From Sphingobacteriales bacterium TSM_CSM (lineage in GTDB: Bacteria; Bacteroidota; Bacteroidia; Chitinophagales; UBA2359): 51,220 bases of DNA. The position numbers were made by a program, and so were the translations under genes. The notes below the pieces were generated by a model. The model did no database searches. It was not told the origin of the DNA and worked only from the letters and a program-made list of their open reading frames with translations. Where the stretch lies: contig MTCR01000145.1 of assembly GCA_002212725.1 (NCBI GenBank), positions 1 to 51,220 on the forward strand, written 5' to 3'. This document shows, piece after piece, positions 34,938 through 43,533 of this stretch (within the stretch, counting starts at the first letter, position 1; each line of letters starts with the position of its first letter).

Positions 34938-36383
34938 TTACTGCGTCGATTCGCTCACACTCACGGTTCCAACCGTACCACTGTTCCATTGTACGGTAAT
35001 GCTGTTGGTTCCCTGCCCGTTTACAATAGCGCCGTTTGTGCTTACTGTCCACAGGTATATATGCCCTGCTGTGTATAAAACGCTGTAGGTTTCCTGTCCG
35101 TTGAGGCAAACATTGGCTGTGCCCGCAATAACCGGCGCCGGCGTTTGTATAACGGTTACCGTTATGACATTTGAAATGCTGGTTTGCTGGTTGGCGGTAA
35201 TTTGTGCGGTATAGTTGCCCGTTTGCGTGGCAGTATAGTTTGCTGCCGTTGCGCCGCTTATGTTTACCCCGTTTTGCTGCCATTGGCAGGCATAGCCGGC
35301 GCCTGTGCCGGCGGTTAACACTACGCTGCCACCCTGGCAAAAAGTGGTGATTCCGGCGGCGGTTATGGTGGCAGCAGGCGGCGGGGTGTAGTCAATTTTG
35401 TAATCGGCCACCACCGGCAAGTGGTCAGACATGTTGTACAGGGCATTAATGACTGCGGACGGAGCCGAATTGTTGGTCGGGTTTATAAGGTTTTGGTTAA
35501 AGCGCAAACCATCCTGTCCGGTTGCACGGTAGGTGTTGGGCACTAAAGATATGCGGGCGGTGTTGTTGAGTATGCTATTTGAGATGAGCTGAAAATCAAA
35601 ACGGTCGTCCATTCCGCCGGTTGCGCCGCCATCGGGCAGGCTGGCAAGCCGCGTTGATTGCGTATGGTAAGGCGCTGCGGCACTGTTGTCGTGCCAGTTG
35701 AGCGGAACCGATACCAACGGGTCGTTAAACCGTATGGCGGCGTTGGCGCTGTAGTTGGTAAGTGTCTGAAATGCCGGTTCGGTGCCGGTGTAGAGGTTAA
35801 AATCGCCCATAACAATAAAATTTCCCGGCGCATAAGGGCAGGCGGCAAGGTATTCCATAAGGGTAGTAGCCATTTGGTTGCGCTCGGTTTCATATCCCAT
35901 ACTGGCTTTAAAGTGGGCAATAACCACATTCAGAAAAATAGTATCGTGCGTAACAGCCAAATTGGGCGAGCGGTAATACAACACATAGTGGTTCATTTCG
36001 CGCAGGGCAGGGTAGGGTATTACAAATTGCGTTTTCAGCCCCAGCAGGGTGTTGTTGTAAAAAAGCATGTTGCAAATGCCCGAGCCGGCTGTACAGGAGT
36101 AGTTTGCCCGTGCAAAGGTACTGCCACTGCCGGCGTTCAGTACATTGTTGAGCAGGTTGTCGGCGTAGGCAGAGTCGGCATCTAATTCCACAACGCCCCA
36201 AATATCGGGGTGTAAATGGTTGTTAATGGTAGTGAGGTAGCCGTTTTTGGTGGCAATATTGCTTGCACCGGGATAATCGAGCAGGTTATAACTCATTACC
36301 CGAATGGTATCTTGTGCTGCCAAACTATTAAGCAGCAACGGCAGAAGCAAGCCCGTTACAATTGCATATTTAAGCAGGTGCAT
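34938..36383 (-). CDS. Secreted endonuclease/exonuclease/phosphatase-family protein with Ig-like domains, apparently truncated
   Basis: The start at 36383 (MHLLKYAIVTGLLLPLLLNS) gives 481 residues and a signal peptide. The EEP domain (about 22-340) has MSYNLLDYPG, the metal-binding Glu in VVELDAD, MGDFN, a DDRFDF segment and SDHLPVV, so a metal-dependent phosphodiesterase fold looks intact. An Ig-like domain (about 345-420, CQWQQNG) and a second PKD-like domain follow. The frame stops at VSESTQ, inside the second domain, and no T9SS sorting tail follows. Proteins of this build usually continue with Cys and a sorting tail, so the 3' part was probably lost next to galK. Substrate (DNA, phosphoester or lipid headgroup) cannot be told. 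Confidence 0.82.
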   Translation of the reverse strand: MHLLKYAIVTGLLLPLLLNSLAAQDTIRVMSYNLLDYPGASNIATKNGYLTTINNHLHPDIWGVVELDADSAYADNLLNNVLNAGSGSTFARANYSCTAGSGICNMLFYNNTLLGLKTQFVIPYPALREMNHYVLYYRSPNLAVTHDTIFLNVVIAHFKASMGYETERNQMATTLMEYLAACPYAPGNFIVMGDFNLYTGTEPAFQTLTNYSANAAIRFNDPLVSVPLNWHDNSAAAPYHTQSTRLASLPDGGATGGMDDRFDFQLISNSILNNTARISLVPNTYRATGQDGLRFNQNLINPTNNSAPSAVINALYNMSDHLPVVADYKIDYTPPPAATITAAGITTFCQGGSVVLTAGTGAGYACQWQQNGVNISGATAANYTATQTGNYTAQITANQQTSISNVITVTVIQTPAPVIAGTANVCLNGQETYSVLYTAGHIYLWTVSTNGAIVNGQGTNSITVQWNSGTVGTVSVSESTQ

Positions 36384-36663
36384 GTTTTTGGTTAAAACGT
36401 TTAGTAAATAAAGAAATATGAAACGGCACACAAAAAAGCGCCAAACCAAATTTTTACAAAAGCATTGCAAAAAGGGCAGTACTGCCAAACAGCTATGGCG
36501 CCGGATGCGTAAATTTACAGAACTTGTGCAATAATTAACCTTACATGCGCCTATATTGGGTAAAACCTGCTATATTGGGCAATATTTGGGGCTTGTTTTT
36601 TCGGGAAAACAGGGGGGTAATCCGGGTTTCAAAATAAGCTGTCTAATGTAAAGCGCCATACTT

Positions 36664-38124
36664 ATGAAGGAAGTATATATCATATCGGATTTGCACCTTG
36701 GTGGTGAGCCGGCAAAACCCACCGAGTTGCGTGGTTTTCAGCTCAATACGCACGGACGGCATTTGGCCGCTTTCATTACCCAATTGGCCGAACAGGAAGA
36801 CCGCCAAATTGAGTTAATTATTAACGGCGATTTGGTTGATTTTTTGGCCGAAGCGCCATGGGCGGCTTTTGAGTACAACACCGCACAAGCTATACAGAAA
36901 CTAAAGCGCATTATGCGGCGCGAAGCACCTGTGTTTACCGCCCTGCAGCAGTTTTTATGCAGCAGCAACCACAGTTTGGTGCTGCTGCCGGGCAACCACG
37001 ACCTTGAACTCTGCCTGCCCGCCCTGCGGCGCGTTTTTGAAGAGGCAATAGGCGCTACCGGTGCAAATTTCAGGTTTTTATATGATGGCGAGGCATATAT
37101 TATTGGAACCGAAGTGCTGGTAGAGCATGGCAACCGCTACGATGCCTGGAACAGTGCCGATGACAACAACCTGCGCCTGCTGCGCGAGAAAATGTCGCGT
37201 GCCGAAAAAACCGGACCCGATACCTTCAGAGCGCCCAAAGGCAGTGCACTGGTAGAGCAAATCATGAACCCGATGAAAGAAAAATACCGGTTTATAGACC
37301 TGCTTAAACCCGAAACCGGAGCCGTAATTCCCATTTTACTGGCTTTGGAACCAAACCTGCGCACCAAAATTGACGACCTTTTGCGCATTTACCTGAGCGA
37401 TACCGCTTTGGGGGGTATTACCGGCAGAAACCTGCCGTCAGACGGAACGGAGAAATCGGGCACAACATTGGCGCCGGAAGAAGATTTGGTAAACCGCGAA
37501 TTGCAGCAATTAATGAATGACGAAGATTTACAGGAATTTCTCAGTGCCACCGATGCAGCTACAACACCCGAAATAAACACCGGCAACGAAGATTCAACCC
37601 GCGAACCGGTTACCGAACGGAAATTTGATTTCGGGTTTGTTACCGGTGTGCTGCAACTATTGCTTTTTAACCACCGCAACACGCTTACCCAAAGATTGCC
37701 CGCTTTGCTCAGGGCACTTCAAGCCCTGCAAAACGACAAAACTTTTGATATTGCAACCGAAACTTTTACCGAGTACCTTACCGCAGCAAAAAAATTGGCC
37801 GCCAATGGCTACCGGTATATCGTTTTCGGACACACACACCTGGCCAAAAAAATACACATGGGAAATGATGCCTGGTATTTTAATTCGGGAACCTGGGCAG
37901 ATTTAATGGCTTTTCCAACCCATATTGTAGCTGCCGGCAACAAACAAACCGCCCTTGCACATTTAGAGCAGTTTGTTGAGGAAATTACCCTTACCAACCT
38001 TGCCGAACATATACGGTTTAATCCCACCTGTGTATATATAAGGCTCGATGCCTATGAAAAAGTACAGCAAATTGACCTGCTTTCTTACCAATGGCAAACC
38101 AAAACCCTGGAGCCGCTAAACTGA
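36664..38124 (+). CDS. Calcineurin-like metallophosphoesterase
   Basis: The 486-residue protein has the full set of two-metal phosphoesterase motifs: D9 and H11 in SDLHLGG, the NGDLVDF motif (about 55), GNHDLEL (about 110), a His in EHGNRYD (about 160), and GHTHLAK (about 388-394). It has no signal peptide. The sequence resembles UDP-2,3-diacylglucosamine hydrolase-like phosphoesterases but is about twice the length of LpxH. An inserted helical region at about residues 200-335 contains an acidic Thr-rich stretch. The substrate is unknown; a lipid-A-related or nucleotide substrate is a guess. A PD40-like secreted protein follows 25 bases downstream, which suggests co-transcription. Confidence 0.85.
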   Translation: MKEVYIISDLHLGGEPAKPTELRGFQLNTHGRHLAAFITQLAEQEDRQIELIINGDLVDFLAEAPWAAFEYNTAQAIQKLKRIMRREAPVFTALQQFLCSSNHSLVLLPGNHDLELCLPALRRVFEEAIGATGANFRFLYDGEAYIIGTEVLVEHGNRYDAWNSADDNNLRLLREKMSRAEKTGPDTFRAPKGSALVEQIMNPMKEKYRFIDLLKPETGAVIPILLALEPNLRTKIDDLLRIYLSDTALGGITGRNLPSDGTEKSGTTLAPEEDLVNRELQQLMNDEDLQEFLSATDAATTPEINTGNEDSTREPVTERKFDFGFVTGVLQLLLFNHRNTLTQRLPALLRALQALQNDKTFDIATETFTEYLTAAKKLAANGYRYIVFGHTHLAKKIHMGNDAWYFNSGTWADLMAFPTHIVAAGNKQTALAHLEQFVEEITLTNLAEHIRFNPTCVYIRLDAYEKVQQIDLLSYQWQTKTLEPLN

Positions 38125-38149
38125 ATTTTGTAACCGGGAAAAAGTCTGA

Positions 38150-39058
38150 ATGTTTGGAATGAAAAAATACTTTTTTTTAATACTATTTTATGCCCTATGG
38201 CTACAGGCATTTGCACAATTACCCAATACCGATATTTTTTTGCTTAACCTCAATTGGTCGAAAAAAGGCGAACTGAAGATTCATGGCAATCCCGAAAACC
38301 TGACCAACCGGAGCGGCTATGATAACCAGCCCTCATTTTTGCCCGATGGCGAAACCCTGCTCTTTACCTTGGCCGACACCACCGGGCAAACCGATATTTA
38401 CCGGTTGCCCCTGCAAACCAAAATACGGCAAAACCTTACCCAAACACCTGCCACATCGGAGTACTCGGCGCTTTGCTTGCCCGGTAATTCGTTTTTTACC
38501 GTAGTTCGGGTTGAGGAAGACGGTAAAACCCAACGGCTCTGGCAGTTTCCGCTTTCGGGACCCCAAGCCGGAGTACCTGCCTTATTTCAGCCTCATATTG
38601 CCGGCGTGGGCTACTATTACCGAACCCCGCAAGATACGCTGGCCTTGTTTGTAATTACCGAACCACCCACCCTGCAGGTTGCCGGACTAACCGACTCGGC
38701 AGGCTTGGTTGCAGCCACCAACATAGGCCGTTGTTTGCAGCCTGTAGCCCGCCAACCCGGCACCATAAGTTTTCTGCTTAAACTAAGCAACGCAAACTGG
38801 CTTATTAAACGTCTTACCCTTGGCAACCTCGATACGCAAACCGTAGCGCCTGCCCTTAGCGGGGCAGAAGATTTTGTGTGGCTGCCCGACGGAAGTTTGG
38901 TAATGGGGAAAAACAGCCGGCTTTTTCGCCTGCTGCCCAAACAAAAAGAGTGGACGCTTATGGCAGATTTTAGCGACTTAAGTGTGCGCAATATTTCGCG
39001 TCTTGCTGTAAATGCCAATGGCACTAAGCTGGTTTTTGTGGCCGAAATGTTTAAATAA
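38150..39058 (+). CDS. Secreted TolB/PD40-like beta-propeller protein
   Basis: The product has 302 residues, or 299 if the second Met at 38159 (MKKYFFLILFYALWLQAFAQ) is used. The signal peptide is cleaved near AFAQ. The rest has PD40/TolB-like blades: NQPSFLPDGETLLFTLAD (shortened: FLPDGETLLFTL), TDIYRLPL, and LPDGSLVMGKNSRLFRL near the end, so a beta-propeller in the periplasm or at the outer membrane is likely. Family members bind peptidoglycan-associated or other protein partners, or sense sugars; none is shown here. Its start is 25 bases after the metallophosphoesterase stop, and the Omp85-type gene follows 92 bases downstream. Confidence 0.65.
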   Translation: MFGMKKYFFLILFYALWLQAFAQLPNTDIFLLNLNWSKKGELKIHGNPENLTNRSGYDNQPSFLPDGETLLFTLADTTGQTDIYRLPLQTKIRQNLTQTPATSEYSALCLPGNSFFTVVRVEEDGKTQRLWQFPLSGPQAGVPALFQPHIAGVGYYYRTPQDTLALFVITEPPTLQVAGLTDSAGLVAATNIGRCLQPVARQPGTISFLLKLSNANWLIKRLTLGNLDTQTVAPALSGAEDFVWLPDGSLVMGKNSRLFRLLPKQKEWTLMADFSDLSVRNISRLAVNANGTKLVFVAEMFK

Positions 39059-39150
39059 ATTAACCCGAAAACGGCATGACCTCCTGCCATAAATGCAAAT
39101 TTGCAAGGCAGGAATACAAAAATGATTAAGAAATTAATTTTTGGGAAATA

Positions 39151-40962
39151 ATGCGCCTTTTTTCAGGTATTGCTCTTTTTTGTTTTGCTTTTTCCGTTTC
39201 GCAGGTTTTGTGGGCGCAACAAAAGTATGTTTTTGAAATTAAATACCAATCTGTTGCCGATTCTGCCTTGCTTGCCAATATTGCAGACACAAAAAACAAC
39301 TTTACCACCTCCCAACAATGCACGGCAGCCCTGCGCAATTGGCTAACCCGGCTGCAGGACAGGGGATATCTTGCCGCCTCCTTCGACTCGGTGTATTCCG
39401 ATACGCTTAAAACAAGTTGTTCGTTCTATTTGGGGAAACCATACAAATGGGTGGCGCTTCATGTAGAACAAATACCCAAAAACGTTTTGCAACAAGCCGG
39501 TTACCGTGCCAAAACACTGGCAGCAAAACCGGTTAACCTGCAGCAATTGCAGCAGTTGCAGCAAAACCTGCTCCGCTATGCCGAAAACAACGGCTACCCG
39601 TTTGCTTCGGTAAATTTGCAGGCAGTGCAGTTGCAGGATTCACTGGTAGAGGCAGCCTTGCACTGGGAACCGGGTAAACGCATTACCATTGACAGTATCA
39701 TTATTATTGGCGATGCAAAAATTAATAAAGCTTACCTGCATAACTACCTGGGCATAAAACAGGGTAAACCTTATAACGAAGCTGCCATACAACAAATACC
39801 CGGCCGCCTGCGCGAGTTGCCTTTTGTACAGGAAGCCGGCTTGCCCAAAGTGCAGTTTTTTGATACCCGCGCAAGGGTAAACCTGCTGCTGAAACGCAAA
39901 AAAGCCAGCCGCTTTAATGTGGTGCTGGGCATTTTGCCGCAAACGCAAACCACATTGCCAACCGGTGCGCCGCGAAACCGCCTGCAAATAATTGGCGACG
40001 GACAACTGAACCTCATGAATATTGCCGGAATTGGCGACCAACTTGATGTGGATTTTAAAAGCTATGTAAGCAAACGCCGCGAACTAAAGGTAAACCTGCT
40101 TTACCCCTACCTGCCCCTGCTGCCCGTTGGCGCCGATGCCCGTTTTGAACTCTTTATTGCCGACACCTTGTTTCGCGATGTGCGGACTTACTTCGGGTTG
40201 CAATATGCCGGCCGCGGAAATAATTTTGTGAAAGTGTTTGCCGACCGGAAAACATCGGTATTGCTTACCATTGACAGCCTTAAACTGGCCGCCACGCGCC
40301 GCTTGCCCGATGTGCTGGATGTAGCCAATACCCTCTATGGCATTGAACTGAACCGAGAACACCTCGATTACCGCTTTAACCCCCGAAAAGGCTATGTACT
40401 CAACGTAGTGGCAGGCGCAGGCACCAAAAAAGTAAAAGCCAGTTTGCCCGTTTTAAACATTGGAGAAACCCTTGAAATTGATTTTAAAAGCCAGTATGAT
40501 AGCCTCAATAACCGCAGCCGCTTTCAGTACCGTTTTGCACTAAGGGCCGATAAATACTGGAGCATTGGGCAGCGCAGTGTTATTAAAACAGGCATTGGCA
40601 GTGCATTGCTGGGCAACCGCCAACTGCTTCAAAACGAATTGTTGCGCATAGGCGGCAACCGCCTGCTGCGCGGGTTTGATGAAGAATCTATCTGGGCCTC
40701 GTTTTATGCCGTGGCTACGCTCGAATACCGGTTTTTGCTCAGCCAAAACTCCAATGCCTTTTTGTTTGTTGATGCCGCAAATGTGCAAAACAAAAGCAGA
40801 AACACCAATACCACCGATTATCCTTTCGGGTTTGGTTTAGGCGCCAACCTGGAAACAAAAGCGGGCATTTTTGGGTTAATGTATGCGCTTGGAAGACAAC
40901 AGGGCAACCCGCTTAATGTAAGGCAGGGAAAAATACACTTTGGGTATGTTAATTATTTTTAA
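39151..40962 (+). CDS. Omp85/TamA-BamA-like outer-membrane protein
   Basis: The 603-residue protein has a signal peptide (AFSVSQVLWAQ, cleaved near residue 23). A Gln/Leu-rich region with POTRA-like folds follows (about 30-240, including ITIDSIIIIGDAKINKAYL and a GKPYNEAAIQQIPGRLRELPFV motif typical of POTRA domains). The C-terminal half (about 260-603) is a beta-barrel with the Omp85 signature GGNRLLRGF (about 505-513) and ends in an aromatic-terminated strand (IHFGYVNYF). It is shorter than BamA and closest in build to the TamA-type members, which insert or pass proteins through the outer membrane. It follows a metallophosphoesterase and a propeller protein on the same strand. Partner TamB is not seen in the window. 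Confidence 0.88.
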   Translation: MRLFSGIALFCFAFSVSQVLWAQQKYVFEIKYQSVADSALLANIADTKNNFTTSQQCTAALRNWLTRLQDRGYLAASFDSVYSDTLKTSCSFYLGKPYKWVALHVEQIPKNVLQQAGYRAKTLAAKPVNLQQLQQLQQNLLRYAENNGYPFASVNLQAVQLQDSLVEAALHWEPGKRITIDSIIIIGDAKINKAYLHNYLGIKQGKPYNEAAIQQIPGRLRELPFVQEAGLPKVQFFDTRARVNLLLKRKKASRFNVVLGILPQTQTTLPTGAPRNRLQIIGDGQLNLMNIAGIGDQLDVDFKSYVSKRRELKVNLLYPYLPLLPVGADARFELFIADTLFRDVRTYFGLQYAGRGNNFVKVFADRKTSVLLTIDSLKLAATRRLPDVLDVANTLYGIELNREHLDYRFNPRKGYVLNVVAGAGTKKVKASLPVLNIGETLEIDFKSQYDSLNNRSRFQYRFALRADKYWSIGQRSVIKTGIGSALLGNRQLLQNELLRIGGNRLLRGFDEESIWASFYAVATLEYRFLLSQNSNAFLFVDAANVQNKSRNTNTTDYPFGFGLGANLETKAGIFGLMYALGRQQGNPLNVRQGKIHFGYVNYF

Positions 40963-41070
40963 GGAAAGAGGCAGGTTTCGGGCGGTATAATGCCGGCGGC
41001 AGGCACAAAATTGGGTAACTAAATCGGGCAAATGACCCCCTAAAGTTTATGCGCATTTCGGGAAAATATT

Positions 41071-41101
41071 TTTCGCTTTCGGTCATATTATTGTATCTTT
41101 G
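41071..41101 (+). promoter_or_regulatory. Possible promoter of the anchor-D secreted protein
   Basis: TATCTTTG at 41094-41101 is a perfect -7 element, 112 bases before the start codon. TTTC at 41071-41074 with a 19-base spacer could be a weak -33 element. Confidence 0.5.
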
Positions 41102-41212
41102 CTCAAAACAAAGTGGCAAATACACAGCCTGTAAAGGGGTGTTGCCGCTTTTTGCAATTGAAAATGCAAATTGTTTAATCTTTTTCTTTTTTTTGTTAAA
41201 CCAAACTTTTTT

Positions 41213-42913
41213 ATGAGAAAAAAAACTACTAATTTTTTGCTGTTTACAGTTGTTTTGGTTGCCTTATTTTGGAACGCAACTGTTTTTTCCCAAACCATTG
41301 CCGTAGAATATACCGTAACCGGTACCCAGTGGAGTAAAACGCTTACATCGGGCGAAACGGTTGGCTTTCCGGGCGCTTCGGTACAAAATCCTACCCTTAC
41401 ATTCGCCATTCGCAACACCGGCGCTTCGGTTTTAAATATTGCAGGTGTAGGCATAGCCGGTGCAAACCCCACCCATTTTAACTACACGCAACCCGGTTCT
41501 TTTTCTTTAGCTTCGGATGAAAGCACTTCTATAGAGGTAACTTACCTGCCGCCGGCCACATTTCCCGATATCAGCACGGCGGTTATTACCATTACAAGCA
41601 ACAGTATGGTTAACCCCAATTTCGACATAGCGCTTAGCGGACCGCCTTCTGCCTTGTACGGGCCGGTGTTTCCGCCCTTTGGCAATGTTGACTATGAGTT
41701 TGTAAACGCTTGTCCGCAAGGCAACAACTGCATTGGGCGGGCAGAGGGTACATCAATTATTTTTTCAAATATTGAACAGGCAGACAGAACGCCTACCTAC
41801 CGCGGAACGGTGCTAAACCCCGATGGCGACGTGTGGATACGATGCTCGCTGAACGACGGCAACTTTACCGGCGCCGAAAACTTTACCTATTCTCCGGCAG
41901 AAAGCAATCTGGCAAACGGCGTTTTGGTGCATCGGGGCATGTCAACCATTCCTACCGTTTCGGGCGAGTTAACCGTTTACCTCAAATACATTGAAACCTG
42001 TACCGGCGCTGATGGCATTACCCCGTTTCCTTTTACCGATGTAGCCGAATTGGGCTTATCATCGGAGTTGGGTGGGTTAACCCGTTTCAACAGTTCGGCC
42101 GATGTGTTTCAGGCACATACCATTTTACTGGCTTCTGATTCCTACAACGGCACTTTTACGCCGTTTATTGATTATTACGAGTCAATACCCGATAAACTTT
42201 GCAACAACTGCACCTATTACACCATAAACAAGGCTTTTTACTGGAGCGACCTTGCCCCGCAGCTAACGGCCAACACAGGGTTAACGGTTGCAAAAGGCGA
42301 AGCCATTACCCTTACTACCGATATGCTGAACGCCCACGACGACGAGGAACTGCCCGACAACCCGCAAAACATTGTTTTTGATTTTAATGATACGGCGCCC
42401 CTGCCGTTCAATTCGGGCGAACTGAAACTGAACGATGTTGCGTTAACCGCCTCGGGCACATTTACCCTTCAGGATATTCAAAACGGCTTGCTCACCTATA
42501 CCCACAACGGTTCCGATGTGTTGGCAGATTCTTTCCAGTTCCGGGTGCGCGACAGCAAGGGCGTATATGCATCGGATGCAGGGTTTACCGTGTTCAATTT
42601 CAATATCACCATTGAAGACGATGTTGCCGTGCAAAACCCCGGATTTAGCCCCGGAAGTTTAATCATACACCCCAACCCGGTAAAAGAGCAGGCAACGTTG
42701 CAGTTTACTGCTTCCCAAACGGATAAGGTAAGTATAAACCTTTTTGCACCCGATGGGCGCATGGTTGCCACAGTGTATGAAGGAAACGTATTGGTCAATA
42801 CCCGCTATAATCTGCCTGTTGCTGCACAAGACCTGCCTGCCGGTATCTATTTGGCCATTTTGCAGACCGGTAAAGGAGCAACGCATCAGATAAAAGTGGC
42901 TGTGGTAAAATAG
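41213..42913 (+). CDS. Secreted choice-of-anchor D / cadherin-like protein with T9SS sorting tail
   Basis: The ATG at 41213 (MRKKTTNFLLFTVVLVAL) gives 566 residues with a signal peptide cleaved near VFSQ. An Ig-like choice-of-anchor D (ASPM/SPD-2/Hydin-like) domain covers about 28-140 (FAIRNTGASVLNIAGVGI). A Cys-containing middle part of unknown fold follows, then a cadherin/CSPG-like module (about 350-465: GTFTLQDIQNGLLTYTHNG, DSFQFRVRD). The T9SS type A tail at about 481-566 has LIIHPNPVKEQATLQF and DLPAGIYLAILQ. It should be secreted through SprA. The middle region has HRGMSTIPTVSGELTVYLKY, which I do not recognise. A terminator follows at 43004. Confidence 0.88.
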   Translation: MRKKTTNFLLFTVVLVALFWNATVFSQTIAVEYTVTGTQWSKTLTSGETVGFPGASVQNPTLTFAIRNTGASVLNIAGVGIAGANPTHFNYTQPGSFSLASDESTSIEVTYLPPATFPDISTAVITITSNSMVNPNFDIALSGPPSALYGPVFPPFGNVDYEFVNACPQGNNCIGRAEGTSIIFSNIEQADRTPTYRGTVLNPDGDVWIRCSLNDGNFTGAENFTYSPAESNLANGVLVHRGMSTIPTVSGELTVYLKYIETCTGADGITPFPFTDVAELGLSSELGGLTRFNSSADVFQAHTILLASDSYNGTFTPFIDYYESIPDKLCNNCTYYTINKAFYWSDLAPQLTANTGLTVAKGEAITLTTDMLNAHDDEELPDNPQNIVFDFNDTAPLPFNSGELKLNDVALTASGTFTLQDIQNGLLTYTHNGSDVLADSFQFRVRDSKGVYASDAGFTVFNFNITIEDDVAVQNPGFSPGSLIIHPNPVKEQATLQFTASQTDKVSINLFAPDGRMVATVYEGNVLVNTRYNLPVAAQDLPAGIYLAILQTGKGATHQIKVAVVK

Positions 42914-42950
42914 ATGTATTGAATGAAGGTGTTGCATAATGCGTAAAGAC

Positions 42951-42969
42951 TAAGACATCCGATGTCTTA
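42951..42969. repeat. Perfect 19-base palindrome TAAGACATC-C-GATGTCTTA
   Basis: Nine-base arms at 42951-42959 and 42961-42969 surround one central C. There is no T-run next to it. It could be a regulator-binding site or a REP-like palindromic repeat; only one copy is seen in the window. Confidence 0.5.
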
Positions 42970-43003
42970 TGAAAGGCGCTTGCACAAACCCATTTGCCTT
43001 TTT

Positions 43004-43039
43004 AGCCCCTGCCGGCAACTAATGCCTGCAGGGGCTTTT
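43004..43039 (+). terminator. Hairpin terminator after the anchor-D gene
   Basis: AGCCCCTGC (43004-43012) pairs with GCAGGGGCT (43028-43036), with extra CGGCA/TGCCT partial pairing inside, and TTTT follows directly. It ends transcription of the anchor-D secreted protein gene. Confidence 0.8.
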
Positions 43040-43453
43040 ACATTGTGTATAATAGCAGAATTAAATGCTGTAAGTCAATGTTTTCAATGCCTGCATTGCA
43101 CTTTAAGCTAAAAACGGCACTATAGTGCAGGCGCCAATACTTGCCTATTGCTTTTATGCGGGTGCATAAAAAAAAATCATTCATGAAACGGTGCTTGTAA
43201 TGAAAAAAACAGTAACTTTACCAATTAATATACACATTTTACTTTTAATAAAGTGTTGCTTTCTTTAAGTACAACCTGCACACAGAACAGAGGGATGGTA
43301 GTGTGCAACCGGCAGTTTGAAAGATAGAGGGGTAATAGCTGCGGGGAGAATAGAGGGCACTTCTTTTTTTCAGGTCTTAAAAAAAGAGAAGAGCCAGTGT
43401 TGATTTGTTTTATTGTTTAATATATACAGCTGATTCAGCGCGTTTAATGTTCG

Positions 43454-43487
43454 TTGTTTTTTTCGGTAAACGGTGGGCGTAAATTTG
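43454..43487 (+). promoter_or_regulatory. Possible promoter of the giant repeat gene
   Basis: TAAATTTG at 43480-43487 matches TAnnTTTG. A TTG at 43454-43456 gives a 23-base spacer, longer than the usual 19-20, so confidence is limited. The leader would be about 40 bases. Confidence 0.4.
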
Positions 43488-43533
43488 TTTGCGTCGGTTT
43501 CTTACATTTTTTAACGACTAACCTTTTTGTGTT

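Larger units (their letters stand above)
42914..43533. other. 620-base intergenic region before the giant repeat gene
   Basis: No gene is visible. The region has a near-perfect palindrome (42951-42969), a terminator (43004-43039), and an inverted repeat TTTATGC/GCATAAA with an adjoining A-run (about 43147-43170) that would act, if at all, as a terminator for minus-strand transcription. The remainder is AT-rich upstream sequence ending in a possible promoter at 43480. Confidence 0.5.

Noticed and set aside
34852-35340. Basic minus-strand open frame overlapping galK and the endonuclease gene
   Set aside because: It is an out-of-frame shadow of the endonuclease gene's Ig-like region; it does not restore the missing sorting tail.
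43147-43170. TTTATGC/GCATAAA hairpin as a terminator of the anchor-D gene
   Set aside because: A better terminator stands at 43004-43039, and the adjoining A-run has the wrong orientation for plus-strand transcription.
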